Positions 17,219 to 24,574 of a stretch of DNA of 64,000 bases are shown piece after piece. Every line of letters starts with the position of its first letter. The first letter of the stretch is position 1. Source of the DNA: Fluviicoccus sp. (lineage in GTDB: Bacteria > Pseudomonadota > Gammaproteobacteria > Pseudomonadales > Moraxellaceae); assembly GCF_030646115.1 (NCBI RefSeq), contig NZ_JAUSMX010000008.1, positions 186,001-250,000 of the forward strand, written 5' to 3'. A program made the position numbers and the translations under genes. The notes under the pieces were generated by a model, which searched no databases, was not told the origin of the DNA, and saw nothing but the letters and a program-made list of their open reading frames with translations.

Positions 17219-17617
17219 ATGAAAGAATTGATAGAGCAAACCTTTAAGTCCCCCTTTATCTGGTGGTCAGTTTTGTTGGTGGCAATTTCACTTCCCTTGA
17301 CGGTTAGTCATGGCATCATCCTTCTGGGAGGATATTTTGCCGATTATATGGATCTGAATGCTTACCGGCTTATAGTCTTAATCGTATGCTGGGCGGGACT
17401 ATTATTTGCAGTCTGGCTTCTCTGCCTCCCGCAGCGTTTCCCCAGACTTCGCATCGCCGCAATGATTGTTCTATCTATCTTTCTGGTCATGATATCGTTT
17501 GCTCCGATTACCTCATTGTGCGAGCCCGAGTATGTTGAACTGACCCGTCTGGGGGAGTTGACCCCCGCTCAACTGGCAGACAGACCGGTCGGCGAAACAG
17601 AAGATTCATGTGGCTGA
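17219..17617 (+). CDS. Small multi-pass membrane protein, unknown function
   Basis: Protein of 132 residues with three predicted transmembrane segments: about 16-38 (WWSVLLVAISLPLTV), 50-72 (LIVLIVCWAGLLFAVWLL) and 82-100 (AAMIVLSIFLVMISF). The ATG at 17219 has an excellent CGGAGGA eight bases upstream, so the earlier in-frame start at 17141 is rejected. The soluble C-terminal tail contains ELTRLGELTPAQLADRP. I do not recognise the family. The gene is visibly more A+T-rich than its neighbours, as expected for an accessory gene. It is followed within 80 bases by the PD-(D/E)XK-like gene in the same direction. Confidence 0.75.
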   Translation: MKELIEQTFKSPFIWWSVLLVAISLPLTVSHGIILLGGYFADYMDLNAYRLIVLIVCWAGLLFAVWLLCLPQRFPRLRIAAMIVLSIFLVMISFAPITSLCEPEYVELTRLGELTPAQLADRPVGETEDSCG

Positions 17618-17692
17618 TTTTCCTAACCAAATCGGATGACAATGCAGGATGATGAACATCCCAAAGGCTCGTGTTCCGGAACCCTCATCACT

Positions 17693-18292
17693 ATGGCGAC
17701 CAAAGAAGACATACTCGAACAGCTTGTTGAAGAATACCTGCTGCATCAGGGCTATTTTGTCCGTCATAACCTGAAGTTCCTGCCCCGGCGCGACCATCCG
17801 GATTTTGTGTCGGCCCAGGATTCAAACCATAGCGATATTGATGTCATCGGCTATCACCCGTTGCGTTCCGGCGCAGACCGGGTTCTGGTCGTCAGTTGCA
17901 AAAGCTGGCAGAGCGGTTTCGATCCGGCGGCTGAAATCAGGCATATCGAGCAGCAGAAAGTGGTTCGCGGTCGTGAGGCGTGGCGCAGTTTTCGGGAATT
18001 GGTCATCCCCAAATGGTCTGAGGCATTCTTGTCTACCGTGGAGTCCGCAACAGGACAACGGGAGTTCACTTATGTGCTGGCCGTCACCAAGGTTAACGGC
18101 GACAGGCAACTTTGGGAAACGAAGGCGTCTTTTCGGGAAGCCATTGGCGGAAACCCGATCAAGGTTCTTGATCTGCGGCAGATGCTGGACACCATTGCCC
18201 CGGCATTGAGTACCACACTTGCCGGAACGGAGGTCGGTCGTATGCTGCAATTATTCAAGGCGGCCGGCTTCAGACTGGGGGCTGACAACTAA
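17693..18292 (+). CDS. Restriction-endonuclease-fold-like protein, unknown function
   Basis: Protein of 199 residues. The segment SDIDVIGYHP (Asp48/Asp50) followed about 18 residues later by VLVVSCKSW resembles the D-x(n)-(D/E)-x-K core of PD-(D/E)XK nucleases, but the middle acidic residue is Ser/Cys here, so activity is uncertain. The N terminus MATKEDILEQLVEEYLLHQG reads like a true family start, so I prefer ATG 17693 over ATG 17636. No methyltransferase or helicase partner is nearby, which argues against a conventional restriction system. It may be a nuclease-fold DNA-binding or repair protein. The small membrane protein upstream may be co-transcribed. Confidence 0.65.
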   Translation: MATKEDILEQLVEEYLLHQGYFVRHNLKFLPRRDHPDFVSAQDSNHSDIDVIGYHPLRSGADRVLVVSCKSWQSGFDPAAEIRHIEQQKVVRGREAWRSFRELVIPKWSEAFLSTVESATGQREFTYVLAVTKVNGDRQLWETKASFREAIGGNPIKVLDLRQMLDTIAPALSTTLAGTEVGRMLQLFKAAGFRLGADN

Positions 18293-18303
18293 ATACACCC
18301 ACC

Positions 18304-18318
18304 GTAGGGGCGCACTGC
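18304..18318. repeat. Partial GTAGGGGCGCACTGC repeat
   Basis: The 15-mer GTAGGGGCGCACTGC matches the left end of the element at 27327-27429 exactly. The right side is lost or diverged. The rest of the gap up to the alcohol dehydrogenase start holds only its ribosome-binding site (CAGGAG, 18431-18436) as a supported feature. Confidence 0.55.
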
Positions 18319-18443
18319 CGAACACCCCACTCATTCCCATATATCCTGTTTGGCCGAAAGGCCGCGTGCCATGTGCTGCCAAAGCCATTCGAACATCGCC
18401 TCGAATAGGGTACGATCCCCTCAGCCCCCACAGGAGTTCCCCC

Positions 18444-19610
18444 ATGAAAGCCGTCGTCTGCAAGGACAAGATCCTCACCGTCGTAGACCGCCCCGACCCC
18501 GTTCCCGCCAAAGGCCAACTGCTGGTCCGGGTCATCCGCTGCGGCATCTGCGGCAGCGACCTGCACGTCCGCCAGCACTGCGACCACTGGGGAAAATTGA
18601 TGGTGCGCAGCGGCTACACCGCCTTGCAAAGCTCCTCGCAGGAAGTCGTCTTCGGCCACGAATTCAGCGCCGAAGTCCTCGACAGCGGCCCACGCACCCG
18701 CACCTCGCTCAAACCCGGCACGCCCATTGTGGCGGTGCCGATGCTGCGGCGCGGCAAGGAAATCGACCTGGTCGGCCTGTCCACCTACACCCCGGGCGCA
18801 TACGCCGAACGGACGCTGGTGGAAGCCTCGCTGGCGATGGCCATTCCCAACGGCTTGTCTCCCGAGACTGCAGCGCTCACCGAACCGCTGGCGGTGGGCT
18901 GGCACGCGGTGTTGCGCGGCGAAGTGAAGGCCAGTGATGTGGCGATTGTGATCGGCTGCGGCCCGGTCGGGCTGGCGATCATCTGCCTGCTCAAGGCCAA
19001 GGGCGTGCGCAAGATCGTTGCCAGTGACTTCTCACCCGCCCGGCGCGCCATGGCCCAGCGTTGCGGTGCAACGAAAGTGATCGATCCGGCTCAAGGTTCG
19101 CCATTTGAAAGCCATCCCAAGTCCGGCTTCATCCACGAAGCGCAGGACCTGTTCGAGCTGGCCGTCGGCACCAAGGAAAAGCTGGACATGCTGCCGGTGC
19201 CTTGGTGGCCGCTGTGGGCGGCAGGGGAGCGGATTGTGGGGCGCAAGCATCCGGTGGTGTTTGAATGCGTGGGTGCGCCAGGCGTGTTGCAGTCAATCTT
19301 CAGCGGCGTGCCGATGTTTACGCGCATCGTGGTGGTCGGGGTGTGCATGCAGCCGGACCAGATTGAACCGGCCGTCGGCATCAACAAGGAACTGGATATC
19401 CGTTTTGCGGTGGGCTATACGCCGCTGGAATTCCGGCAGGCGCTGCACATGCTGGCGGAGGGGGAGGTGGATGCAGCGCCGCTGATTACCGGTACTGTCG
19501 GGCTGGGCGGGGTGGATGAAGCCTTCACGGCGCTGGCCGGGGCGGGGCATCATGCCAAGATTCTGATTGATCCGGCGTCGGCGGTGAGTAAGCTTGAGGC
19601 GGGGCGTTAA
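18444..19610 (+). CDS. Zinc-dependent alcohol dehydrogenase family protein (MDR)
   Basis: Medium-chain dehydrogenase of 388 residues starting at ATG 18444 behind CAGGAG. The N-terminal catalytic domain begins MKAVVCKDKILTVVDRPD and shows RCGICGSDLHVRQH (catalytic zinc Cys) and FGHEFSAEVL (zinc His-Glu). The Rossmann domain has VIGCGPVGLAIICLLKAKG and ASDFSPARR. A typical structural-zinc four-cysteine loop is not visible; that region is replaced by PMLRRGKEIDLVG. Enzymes of this type oxidise alcohols or threonine-like substrates with NAD+. It appears transcriptionally independent. Confidence 0.88.
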   Translation: MKAVVCKDKILTVVDRPDPVPAKGQLLVRVIRCGICGSDLHVRQHCDHWGKLMVRSGYTALQSSSQEVVFGHEFSAEVLDSGPRTRTSLKPGTPIVAVPMLRRGKEIDLVGLSTYTPGAYAERTLVEASLAMAIPNGLSPETAALTEPLAVGWHAVLRGEVKASDVAIVIGCGPVGLAIICLLKAKGVRKIVASDFSPARRAMAQRCGATKVIDPAQGSPFESHPKSGFIHEAQDLFELAVGTKEKLDMLPVPWWPLWAAGERIVGRKHPVVFECVGAPGVLQSIFSGVPMFTRIVVVGVCMQPDQIEPAVGINKELDIRFAVGYTPLEFRQALHMLAEGEVDAAPLITGTVGLGGVDEAFTALAGAGHHAKILIDPASAVSKLEAGR

Positions 19611-19621
19611 TCGCACCCTCA

Positions 19622-20173
19622 ATGGCTGGTGCAATTCTGGAAAGAATGATGAAAATCTTGAAGTTTGGGTATCAGCGTTGGCTCGAAGAAGGAAACAGGC
19701 TTTACTGTCCAGGGGATATGTTGACGCTACTGATATCCCTCTGCTTTTCGGCGACGTTTACCGTGACGACGATGATTGTCAGGCATGAATATTCAGCGTT
19801 GGCTCCAGCAGGAGCAATTGCCTTCCTGATTGCGGCTTGGCTGTGTTGGGAGTTATACCGTAATGGTTTGAAGGGGAAGCCCAGAGTGGTGATAACGGAG
19901 GATCTTGTCTGGGTCGACAAGCGCCTCTATCAGGGGCCGGGTGGTGGCCATTTGGAAGTGAAGCTATTACCGGGGGATCAGGTGCATGTGGTCGGGCCTG
20001 AAAAAGCAAGATTCATCCGGTTGGAGCATCCTACAGGCAAACGGGAGATACGGTTGTACGGGCTCTATCAGCAACGAGCCATGGCATTTATCCTGGGATT
20101 GTTGCGTCAGCGCTTCTCGGTAATTGAACATGAACCGCCGGGCTTCATGTCAGAGGTACGTGGGGATTATTAG
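19622..20173 (+). CDS. Two-TM membrane protein with cytoplasmic tail, unknown function
   Basis: Protein of up to 183 residues; the start is uncertain (ATG at 19622, or 19646/19649 behind GGAAAG). Two hydrophobic segments, about residues 33-52 (LTLLISLCFSATFTVTTMIV) and 62-80 (AGAIAFLIAAWLCWELY), are followed by a soluble region of about 100 residues with beta-rich character (VVITEDLVWVDKRLY, EIRLYGLY). The layout resembles bacterial PH-domain/photosystem-assembly-like membrane proteins, but this is only shape similarity. It begins 12 bases after the alcohol dehydrogenase and may be co-transcribed. Confidence 0.65.
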   Translation: MAGAILERMMKILKFGYQRWLEEGNRLYCPGDMLTLLISLCFSATFTVTTMIVRHEYSALAPAGAIAFLIAAWLCWELYRNGLKGKPRVVITEDLVWVDKRLYQGPGGGHLEVKLLPGDQVHVVGPEKARFIRLEHPTGKREIRLYGLYQQRAMAFILGLLRQRFSVIEHEPPGFMSEVRGDY

Positions 20174-20178
20174 TCCAC

Positions 20179-20217
20179 GTAGGGCGCAATGGAATTGCGC
20201 CGGATTTCTCCATCCGG
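20179..20217. repeat. Two-hairpin intergenic repeat
   Basis: GGCGCAATGGAATTGCGCC (20183-20201) is a near-perfect hairpin, and CCGGATTTCTCCATCCGG (20200-20217) is a second one touching it. It begins with GTAGGGCGCA, similar to the GTAGGGGCGCA start of the elements at 18304 and 27327. It lies between convergent genes and may help to end transcription. Confidence 0.65.
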
Positions 20218-20295
20218 AGGAAATCAGGGTCAGTTCACAATAAAACGCCTTAAGAAAGATAAGAGAGAAGGGGCAGCCTCCAGGCCGCCTTTTTC

Positions 20296-20808
20296 TCACT
20301 TCTCCTGCTGAGCGCGCACCAATCGCACCGCATAGTGATCGTTCTTTTTGTCAAAGTAGCCGTTACCGTAGCTGAAATACATGTTCCAGGCATGGGTGCT
20401 GCGATTCTTGGCTGAGGACGATGACCAGAACCCCGCGTTTGGCGTATTGGGGAACATGGTCACGTTGATTGCCGGATTGTTGCAACCGCGCTCCACCAGC
20501 GTGCGAAGCGCGTGGGAGTCCGGCAGTGTCCAGCCACCGGTAGCAACCTTGGCGGCTTCCATGGCCTGCTGCCAGGTGTAATGGGATGCCGTGCCGGAAC
20601 AAGTGCTGCCGTCCCAGACTTGACCCAGGCTGCAACGCTGCCAGACCAGTTTGGTTTTGTGGTCCAGCACTTCAGAACCCTCGTTCAGCAGTTCATAACG
20701 GGAGTCCGGCGTGGTGAGCTTGACGTTCTTGGGACAGACTTGGGCCTGCGCGGTTCCGTTCAGAAGCAGAGCGGCCAGTACCAGGGCAGGGGCAGTGTAA
20801 CGGATCAT
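20296..20808 (-). CDS. Secreted DUF1566 (Lcl C-terminal domain) protein
   Basis: Exported protein of 170 residues. A signal peptide (ALVLAALLLNGTAQA) is followed by a DUF1566 domain: DHKTKLVWQRCSLG, the WQQAMEAA helix, GGWTLPDSHALRTLV and GFWSSSSAK, ending DHYAVRLVRAQQ. The domain is common in extracellular or cell-surface proteins with a C-type-lectin-like fold. Four cysteines outside the signal peptide could form disulfides. It is an isolated gene, convergent with the upstream plus-strand gene and divergent from the next. Confidence 0.85.
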   Translation of the reverse strand: MIRYTAPALVLAALLLNGTAQAQVCPKNVKLTTPDSRYELLNEGSEVLDHKTKLVWQRCSLGQVWDGSTCSGTASHYTWQQAMEAAKVATGGWTLPDSHALRTLVERGCNNPAINVTMFPNTPNAGFWSSSSAKNRSTHAWNMYFSYGNGYFDKKNDHYAVRLVRAQQEK

Positions 20809-21020
20809 TTTTATCTCCCGGAGGCGTTTGGAAAAGGGTATTTCCTTACAATACGTGTGGCAGCTTAAGTGAGTATTAAAAACTCACGCCGACAAACAAA
20901 TACCGGGTGAAGGGTGCAAGCGACGTCGGGGAGACGGCAGTGCCGGCCGGATTTGCCGCCGATGCCGGAATAAGGGATTATCCCCGGAAGCAACCCGCTG
21001 AAGCCGCCAAGGAGACATGC

Positions 21021-21719
21021 GTGCCAACCCCCCGCTTTCTGGCCCGCCGCTATCTGGCAGGGCTTGTGCAAGCCAGACTGGAGGCGGAGTCCTTTCCGCG
21101 TCTGCAAATGACCTTGTTGGTGGTGCTGACCGGTGGGGCTGGGCTGCTGGCATCCTTTGTGCTGCTGCGTCTGGGTGTGGACAGCATGGCCGTGCGATAC
21201 CCCTTGGCCGTGACCGTTGCCTATGGTGTTTTCCTGCTGCTGTTGTGGCTATGGTTGCGGACCAAGGCCGAAGACTACAGCGAAGTGGAGCTGCCAGAAC
21301 CCTCCGGCGACGGCCTTGGCGGGGCCAAAGGGGCGTTTGACGCTCCGGGTGATGCGGCAGAGTCGTCGGCCATTGGTGATGCGGCTTCTGCCTTGTCGGG
21401 GGCCGACGAACTGACGATGCCTCTCTTTATTGTCACCGCCCTTGCCGCCATGGCGGTGGCGTCGTTCTATGTGGTGTACATTGCTCCGACGCTGTTCGCC
21501 GAGCTGTTGGTAGACGGGGCTTTGTCCTATGTCCTGTACCGGCGACTGCGGCAAGCCGAAAGACAGCACTGGCTTTCTACCGCCGTCAAGCATACCGCCT
21601 GGCCGTTTGCGGTGGCGGCGATCCTGCTGGCGCTGATCGGTTTAGCCCTGTCATCCGCAGCGCCGGGCGCGCATACGCTGGGGGAGGTCCTGCATCCGCA
21701 GGCGTCGGCAGACCGCTAG
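21021..21719 (+). CDS. Multi-pass membrane protein, unknown function
   Basis: Protein of 232 residues starting at GTG 21021 behind AAGGAG at 21009-21014; the ATG at 21017 is in another frame, and longer in-frame starts lack a ribosome-binding site. It has about five hydrophobic segments: LLVVLTGGAGLLASFVLL, VTVAYGVFLLLLWLW, MPLFIVTALAAMAVASFYVVY, an amphipathic region, and WPFAVAAILLALIGLALSSAA. An acidic loop rich in Gly/Ala/Asp separates segments two and three. I do not recognise a family. The end lies 24 bases from the convergent GST gene. Confidence 0.75.
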   Translation: MPTPRFLARRYLAGLVQARLEAESFPRLQMTLLVVLTGGAGLLASFVLLRLGVDSMAVRYPLAVTVAYGVFLLLLWLWLRTKAEDYSEVELPEPSGDGLGGAKGAFDAPGDAAESSAIGDAASALSGADELTMPLFIVTALAAMAVASFYVVYIAPTLFAELLVDGALSYVLYRRLRQAERQHWLSTAVKHTAWPFAVAAILLALIGLALSSAAPGAHTLGEVLHPQASADR

Positions 21720-21743
21720 CGGGTGAGGGCTTGCAAGCCCACT

Positions 21744-22442
21744 TCATGCCTTGTTGCTGGCCACTTCGACACGCGCCATCCACGCCCTGACCCCGGCATG
21801 GCGTTGCAGCAGATCCTGCCCTTCCAGCGCCCCGGCGATGCAGAACAGCTGCGCATATACCGCCAGATCGGCCAGCGTCAGGCGGTCACCCACCAGCCAT
21901 TCCCGTCCGTCCAGCCATTGTTCCAGCATTTGCAGGTGGCGGTCCAGGTCGTGCAGCAGCGTCGCCAGCGGCTTGCGGCCGGTGCCCTGGGCCTCGGTGG
22001 TCTTGCGCATGGTGATGGGCACCGCCACCTTGGCGATGTTCTGGATGATCAGGTTGTCGTGGGCGGTCACTTCCGCCACCCAGCGCTTGGCGTTGTGCGG
22101 CAGGGTGAAGCGCAGGTGCATTTCGTGGAAATACAACGACTCGTCGGCCCAGTCTTCCAGGAAGTGCACCAGCGCCTGTTCCTTGGCATTGGCGGGAATC
22201 AGCCGGGGTTCGGGATAGCGCGTTTCCAGCCAGTGGATGATGTCGGTGGAGTCGGACAGTGTTTCGCCGTCGATCACCAGCACCGGCAGCTTGGCGGCCG
22301 GGGACAGTTTTTTCAGGCGTCCGCGCAGGGTGTCCAGCACGTTGACCTCTTCGGTGCGGTAAGCAATGCCTTTCAGGTTGAGGGCGCGGCGCACCTTGTC
22401 ACAGAAGGGGGAGAGTTCGTATTGGTAAAGAATGGCCGTCAT
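21744..22442 (-). CDS. Glutathione S-transferase family protein
   Basis: Cytosolic GST-like protein of 232 residues. The N-terminal thioredoxin fold reads YQYELSPFCDKVRRAL, with the cis-Pro segment KLPVLVIDG and the DSTDIIHWLE helix; the C-terminal all-helical domain carries WLVGDRLTLADLAVYAQL, the standard GST N-capping region. ATG 22442 has CGGAG upstream and yields the expected length; the longer frame overlaps selD. It may conjugate or reduce electrophiles with glutathione. The gene lies 22 bases downstream of selD on the same strand, so co-transcription with selenium metabolism is possible. Confidence 0.9.
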   Translation of the reverse strand: MTAILYQYELSPFCDKVRRALNLKGIAYRTEEVNVLDTLRGRLKKLSPAAKLPVLVIDGETLSDSTDIIHWLETRYPEPRLIPANAKEQALVHFLEDWADESLYFHEMHLRFTLPHNAKRWVAEVTAHDNLIIQNIAKVAVPITMRKTTEAQGTGRKPLATLLHDLDRHLQMLEQWLDGREWLVGDRLTLADLAVYAQLFCIAGALEGQDLLQRHAGVRAWMARVEVASNKA

Positions 22443-22464
22443 GGCAGGCTCCGGTAATGGGGGG

Positions 22465-23523
22465 TCAGAGAGTAATGTTAATGACAGGGTCGCCTGCGCT
22501 GAGGCGGCCCACGATTCTGGCAGAGGCATAGCCCTGCATCTGCATCACGGCCAGCACCGCAGTGACCGCTTCCGGAGCACAGGCCACCAGCAGGCCGCCG
22601 CTGGTTTGCGGGTCCAGCATCAGCCGCACCTGCCAGTCAGGCACCTCCGCCGCGACGTTGACGGATTCGCCGAAGCTGGTCCAGTTGCGCTCAATGGCGC
22701 CCGGGCCGTAACCGGCTTTGGCAAAGGGCAGGGCGTGTTCCAGCACCGGCAGGCTGTCGGCCTGCAAGGTGGCGGTCAGCCCCGCGCCGCGACACATTTC
22801 CAGCGTGTGTCCCAGCAGGCCGAAGCCGGTGACATCGGTGATGGCGTGGATGCCGGGCATGGTCGCCAGCGTGGCTCCTACCGAATTCAGTTGTGTGGTG
22901 GTGGCGATCATCTCGGCATAACCGTCGTCGGACAATTCGCCTTTCTTCAGCGCCGCCGACAGGATGCCCACACCCAGCGCCTTGCCCAGGATCAGCACAT
23001 CACCGGCCTGGGCGTCGCGGTTGCGCTTGACCTTGTCCGGATGCACCAGGCCCAGCGCCACCAGCCCGTAGATGGGTTCCGGCGAGTCGATGGAGTGCCC
23101 GCCGGCAATGGGAATGCCCGCCGCCTGGCAGACCGCCGCGCCGCCCGCGAGGATCTGCTGCATGGTGGCCACCGGCAGCTTGTTGATGGGCATGCCGACA
23201 ATGGCCAGCGCCAGGATGGGTGTGCCGCCCATGGCGTAGACGTCGGAAATGGCGTTGGTGGCGGCGATGCGGCCGAAGTCGAAGGCATCGTCGACGATGG
23301 GCATGAAGAAGTCGGTGGTGGCGACCAGCGCCTGCTGGTCGTTGAGGCGGTAGACAGCGGCATCGTCGCTGGTCTCGACACCCACCAGCAGGTTGGGGAA
23401 CAGGCCGTTGACCCCGGAGGTCGCCAGCAGTTCCGACAACAGTTTGGGCGCAATTTTGCAGCCGCAGCCGCCGCCATGCGAGAATCGGGTTAACTTGATT
23501 GTTTCCTGAGCCTGAGAATCCAC
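22465..23523 (-). CDS. selD: Selenide, water dikinase
   Basis: Makes selenophosphate from selenide and ATP. Protein of 352 residues. The glycine-rich N-terminal loop HGGGCGCK holds the catalytic Cys (about residue 20) and Lys (about 23); this is the Cys form, not selenocysteine. Other landmarks are VATTDFFMPIVDD, GGHSIDSPEP and DVTGFGLLGH. The start GTG at 23523 has GGAGGA upstream. It is head-to-head with mnmH, whose product uses selenophosphate to make 2-selenouridine in tRNA. No selA, selB or selC is visible in the window, so tRNA selenation is the clear local use. Confidence 0.95.
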   Translation of the reverse strand: MDSQAQETIKLTRFSHGGGCGCKIAPKLLSELLATSGVNGLFPNLLVGVETSDDAAVYRLNDQQALVATTDFFMPIVDDAFDFGRIAATNAISDVYAMGGTPILALAIVGMPINKLPVATMQQILAGGAAVCQAAGIPIAGGHSIDSPEPIYGLVALGLVHPDKVKRNRDAQAGDVLILGKALGVGILSAALKKGELSDDGYAEMIATTTQLNSVGATLATMPGIHAITDVTGFGLLGHTLEMCRGAGLTATLQADSLPVLEHALPFAKAGYGPGAIERNWTSFGESVNVAAEVPDWQVRLMLDPQTSGGLLVACAPEAVTAVLAVMQMQGYASARIVGRLSAGDPVINITL

Positions 23524-23526
23524 GTG
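23521..23526. other. Back-to-back GTG starts of selD and mnmH (CACGTG)
   Basis: The palindrome CACGTG contains the GTG of selD on the minus strand (23523-23521) and a GTG of mnmH on the plus strand (23524-23526). There is no intergenic base between them if both starts are used. The selD ribosome-binding site (GGAGGA) then lies inside the mnmH coding region. Confidence 0.6.
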
Positions 23527-24573
23527 AGTCCTCCCGGAATGCCGTTTGCCGCGACGCTAGCACAGCGCCTTGAATTTGACGAGGTCATCGACGTGCGTTC
23601 ACCCGCCGAATATGCCGATGACCACCTTCCCGGCGCCATCAACTGTCCGGTGCTGGATGATGCGGAACGGGCGCGCGTCGGCACCATTTACAAGCAGGTG
23701 TCACCCTTTGAGGCGCGCAAGGTCGGCGGGGCGCTGGTGTCGCGCAATATCGCCCGGCATCTGGAGGAGCGGTTTCACGACCGGCCGAAGTCGTGGAGGC
23801 CGCTGGTCTATTGCTGGCGCGGCGGCCAGCGCAGCGGGGCCATGACGCTGGTGTTGCAGCAGGTGGGTTGGGCGGCACGGCGATTGGAGGGCGGCTACAA
23901 GGCCTACCGGCGCGAAGTGGTCCGGCTGCTGGAAACCCCGCCGGACCTTCGCCTGCGCCTGCTGTGCGGCCCCACCGGCAGCGGCAAGACGGCGTTGTTG
24001 CACGCCATTGCGGCGCAGGGCGGCCAGGTGCTGGATCTGGAGGGCTTGGCGCGGCACAAGGGCTCGGCGCTGGGCGTGCTGCCGGGGGAGGCGCAGCCGT
24101 CGCAAAAGGCGTTTGAAAGCGCGCTGGCGGCGAAACTGGCCTCATTCGATGCCGCCCGGCCGGTGTACGCCGAGTCGGAAAGCAAGACGGTGGGCAGCCT
24201 GCGGCTGCCGCCGGTATTGTTTCAGGCGATGGGAGCGGCGGAACGGCTGTGGCTGGACGCGCCCTTCGAGGCGCGGGTGGATTTCCTGCTGCGGGATTAC
24301 GATTACTTCCTGCAGGCTCCCGAGTGGCTGGGCCAGCGGCTGGACCGGCTGGTGGAATTGCACGGCAAGGAAACGGTGGCGCGCTGGCGGGCGCTGGCGG
24401 CGGCGGGCGAGTGGCGCGAACTGGTGGCGGGCCTGTTGCGCGAGCATTACGACCCGGCCTACCACAAGGCGTCGCGCCGGGAATTTGCCCGGTTGCAGGA
24501 CGCCCCCCGGCTGGAACTTGCCGCCATTGTCCCGGCCTGTCTGGAGGAGCGAGCGGCGCAATTGCTGTCCTGA
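23524..24573 (+). CDS. mnmH: tRNA 2-selenouridine synthase
   Basis: Also called SelU/YbbB. Replaces sulfur by selenium at wobble 2-thiouridine of certain tRNAs through a geranylated intermediate. Protein of 349 residues: N-terminal rhodanese domain (DVRSPAEYADDHLPGAIN) with the essential Cys at about residue 97 in VYCWRGGQRSG, then a P-loop domain with GPTGSGKT at 149-156. The GTG at 23524 gives the full family-like N terminus; ATG 23539 is an alternative five residues later. It converges with the FAD oxidoreductase gene with a single base between the stop codons, so no separate terminator exists there. Confidence 0.93.
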   Translation: MSPPGMPFAATLAQRLEFDEVIDVRSPAEYADDHLPGAINCPVLDDAERARVGTIYKQVSPFEARKVGGALVSRNIARHLEERFHDRPKSWRPLVYCWRGGQRSGAMTLVLQQVGWAARRLEGGYKAYRREVVRLLETPPDLRLRLLCGPTGSGKTALLHAIAAQGGQVLDLEGLARHKGSALGVLPGEAQPSQKAFESALAAKLASFDAARPVYAESESKTVGSLRLPPVLFQAMGAAERLWLDAPFEARVDFLLRDYDYFLQAPEWLGQRLDRLVELHGKETVARWRALAAAGEWRELVAGLLREHYDPAYHKASRREFARLQDAPRLELAAIVPACLEERAAQLLS

Positions 24574-24574
24574 G

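Noticed and set aside
15908-17239. Minus-strand frame opposite the GH35 C-terminal region
   Set aside because: No start context or motifs; the GH35 frame is continuous and signal-peptide-bearing.
23455-23475. Possible selenocysteine in SelD
   Set aside because: The catalytic position is an ordinary Cys codon (HGGGCGCK); there is no in-frame TGA.
22432-23493. Plus-strand frame opposite selD
   Set aside because: selD is a full-length, motif-complete gene on the minus strand; the plus frame is a shadow.
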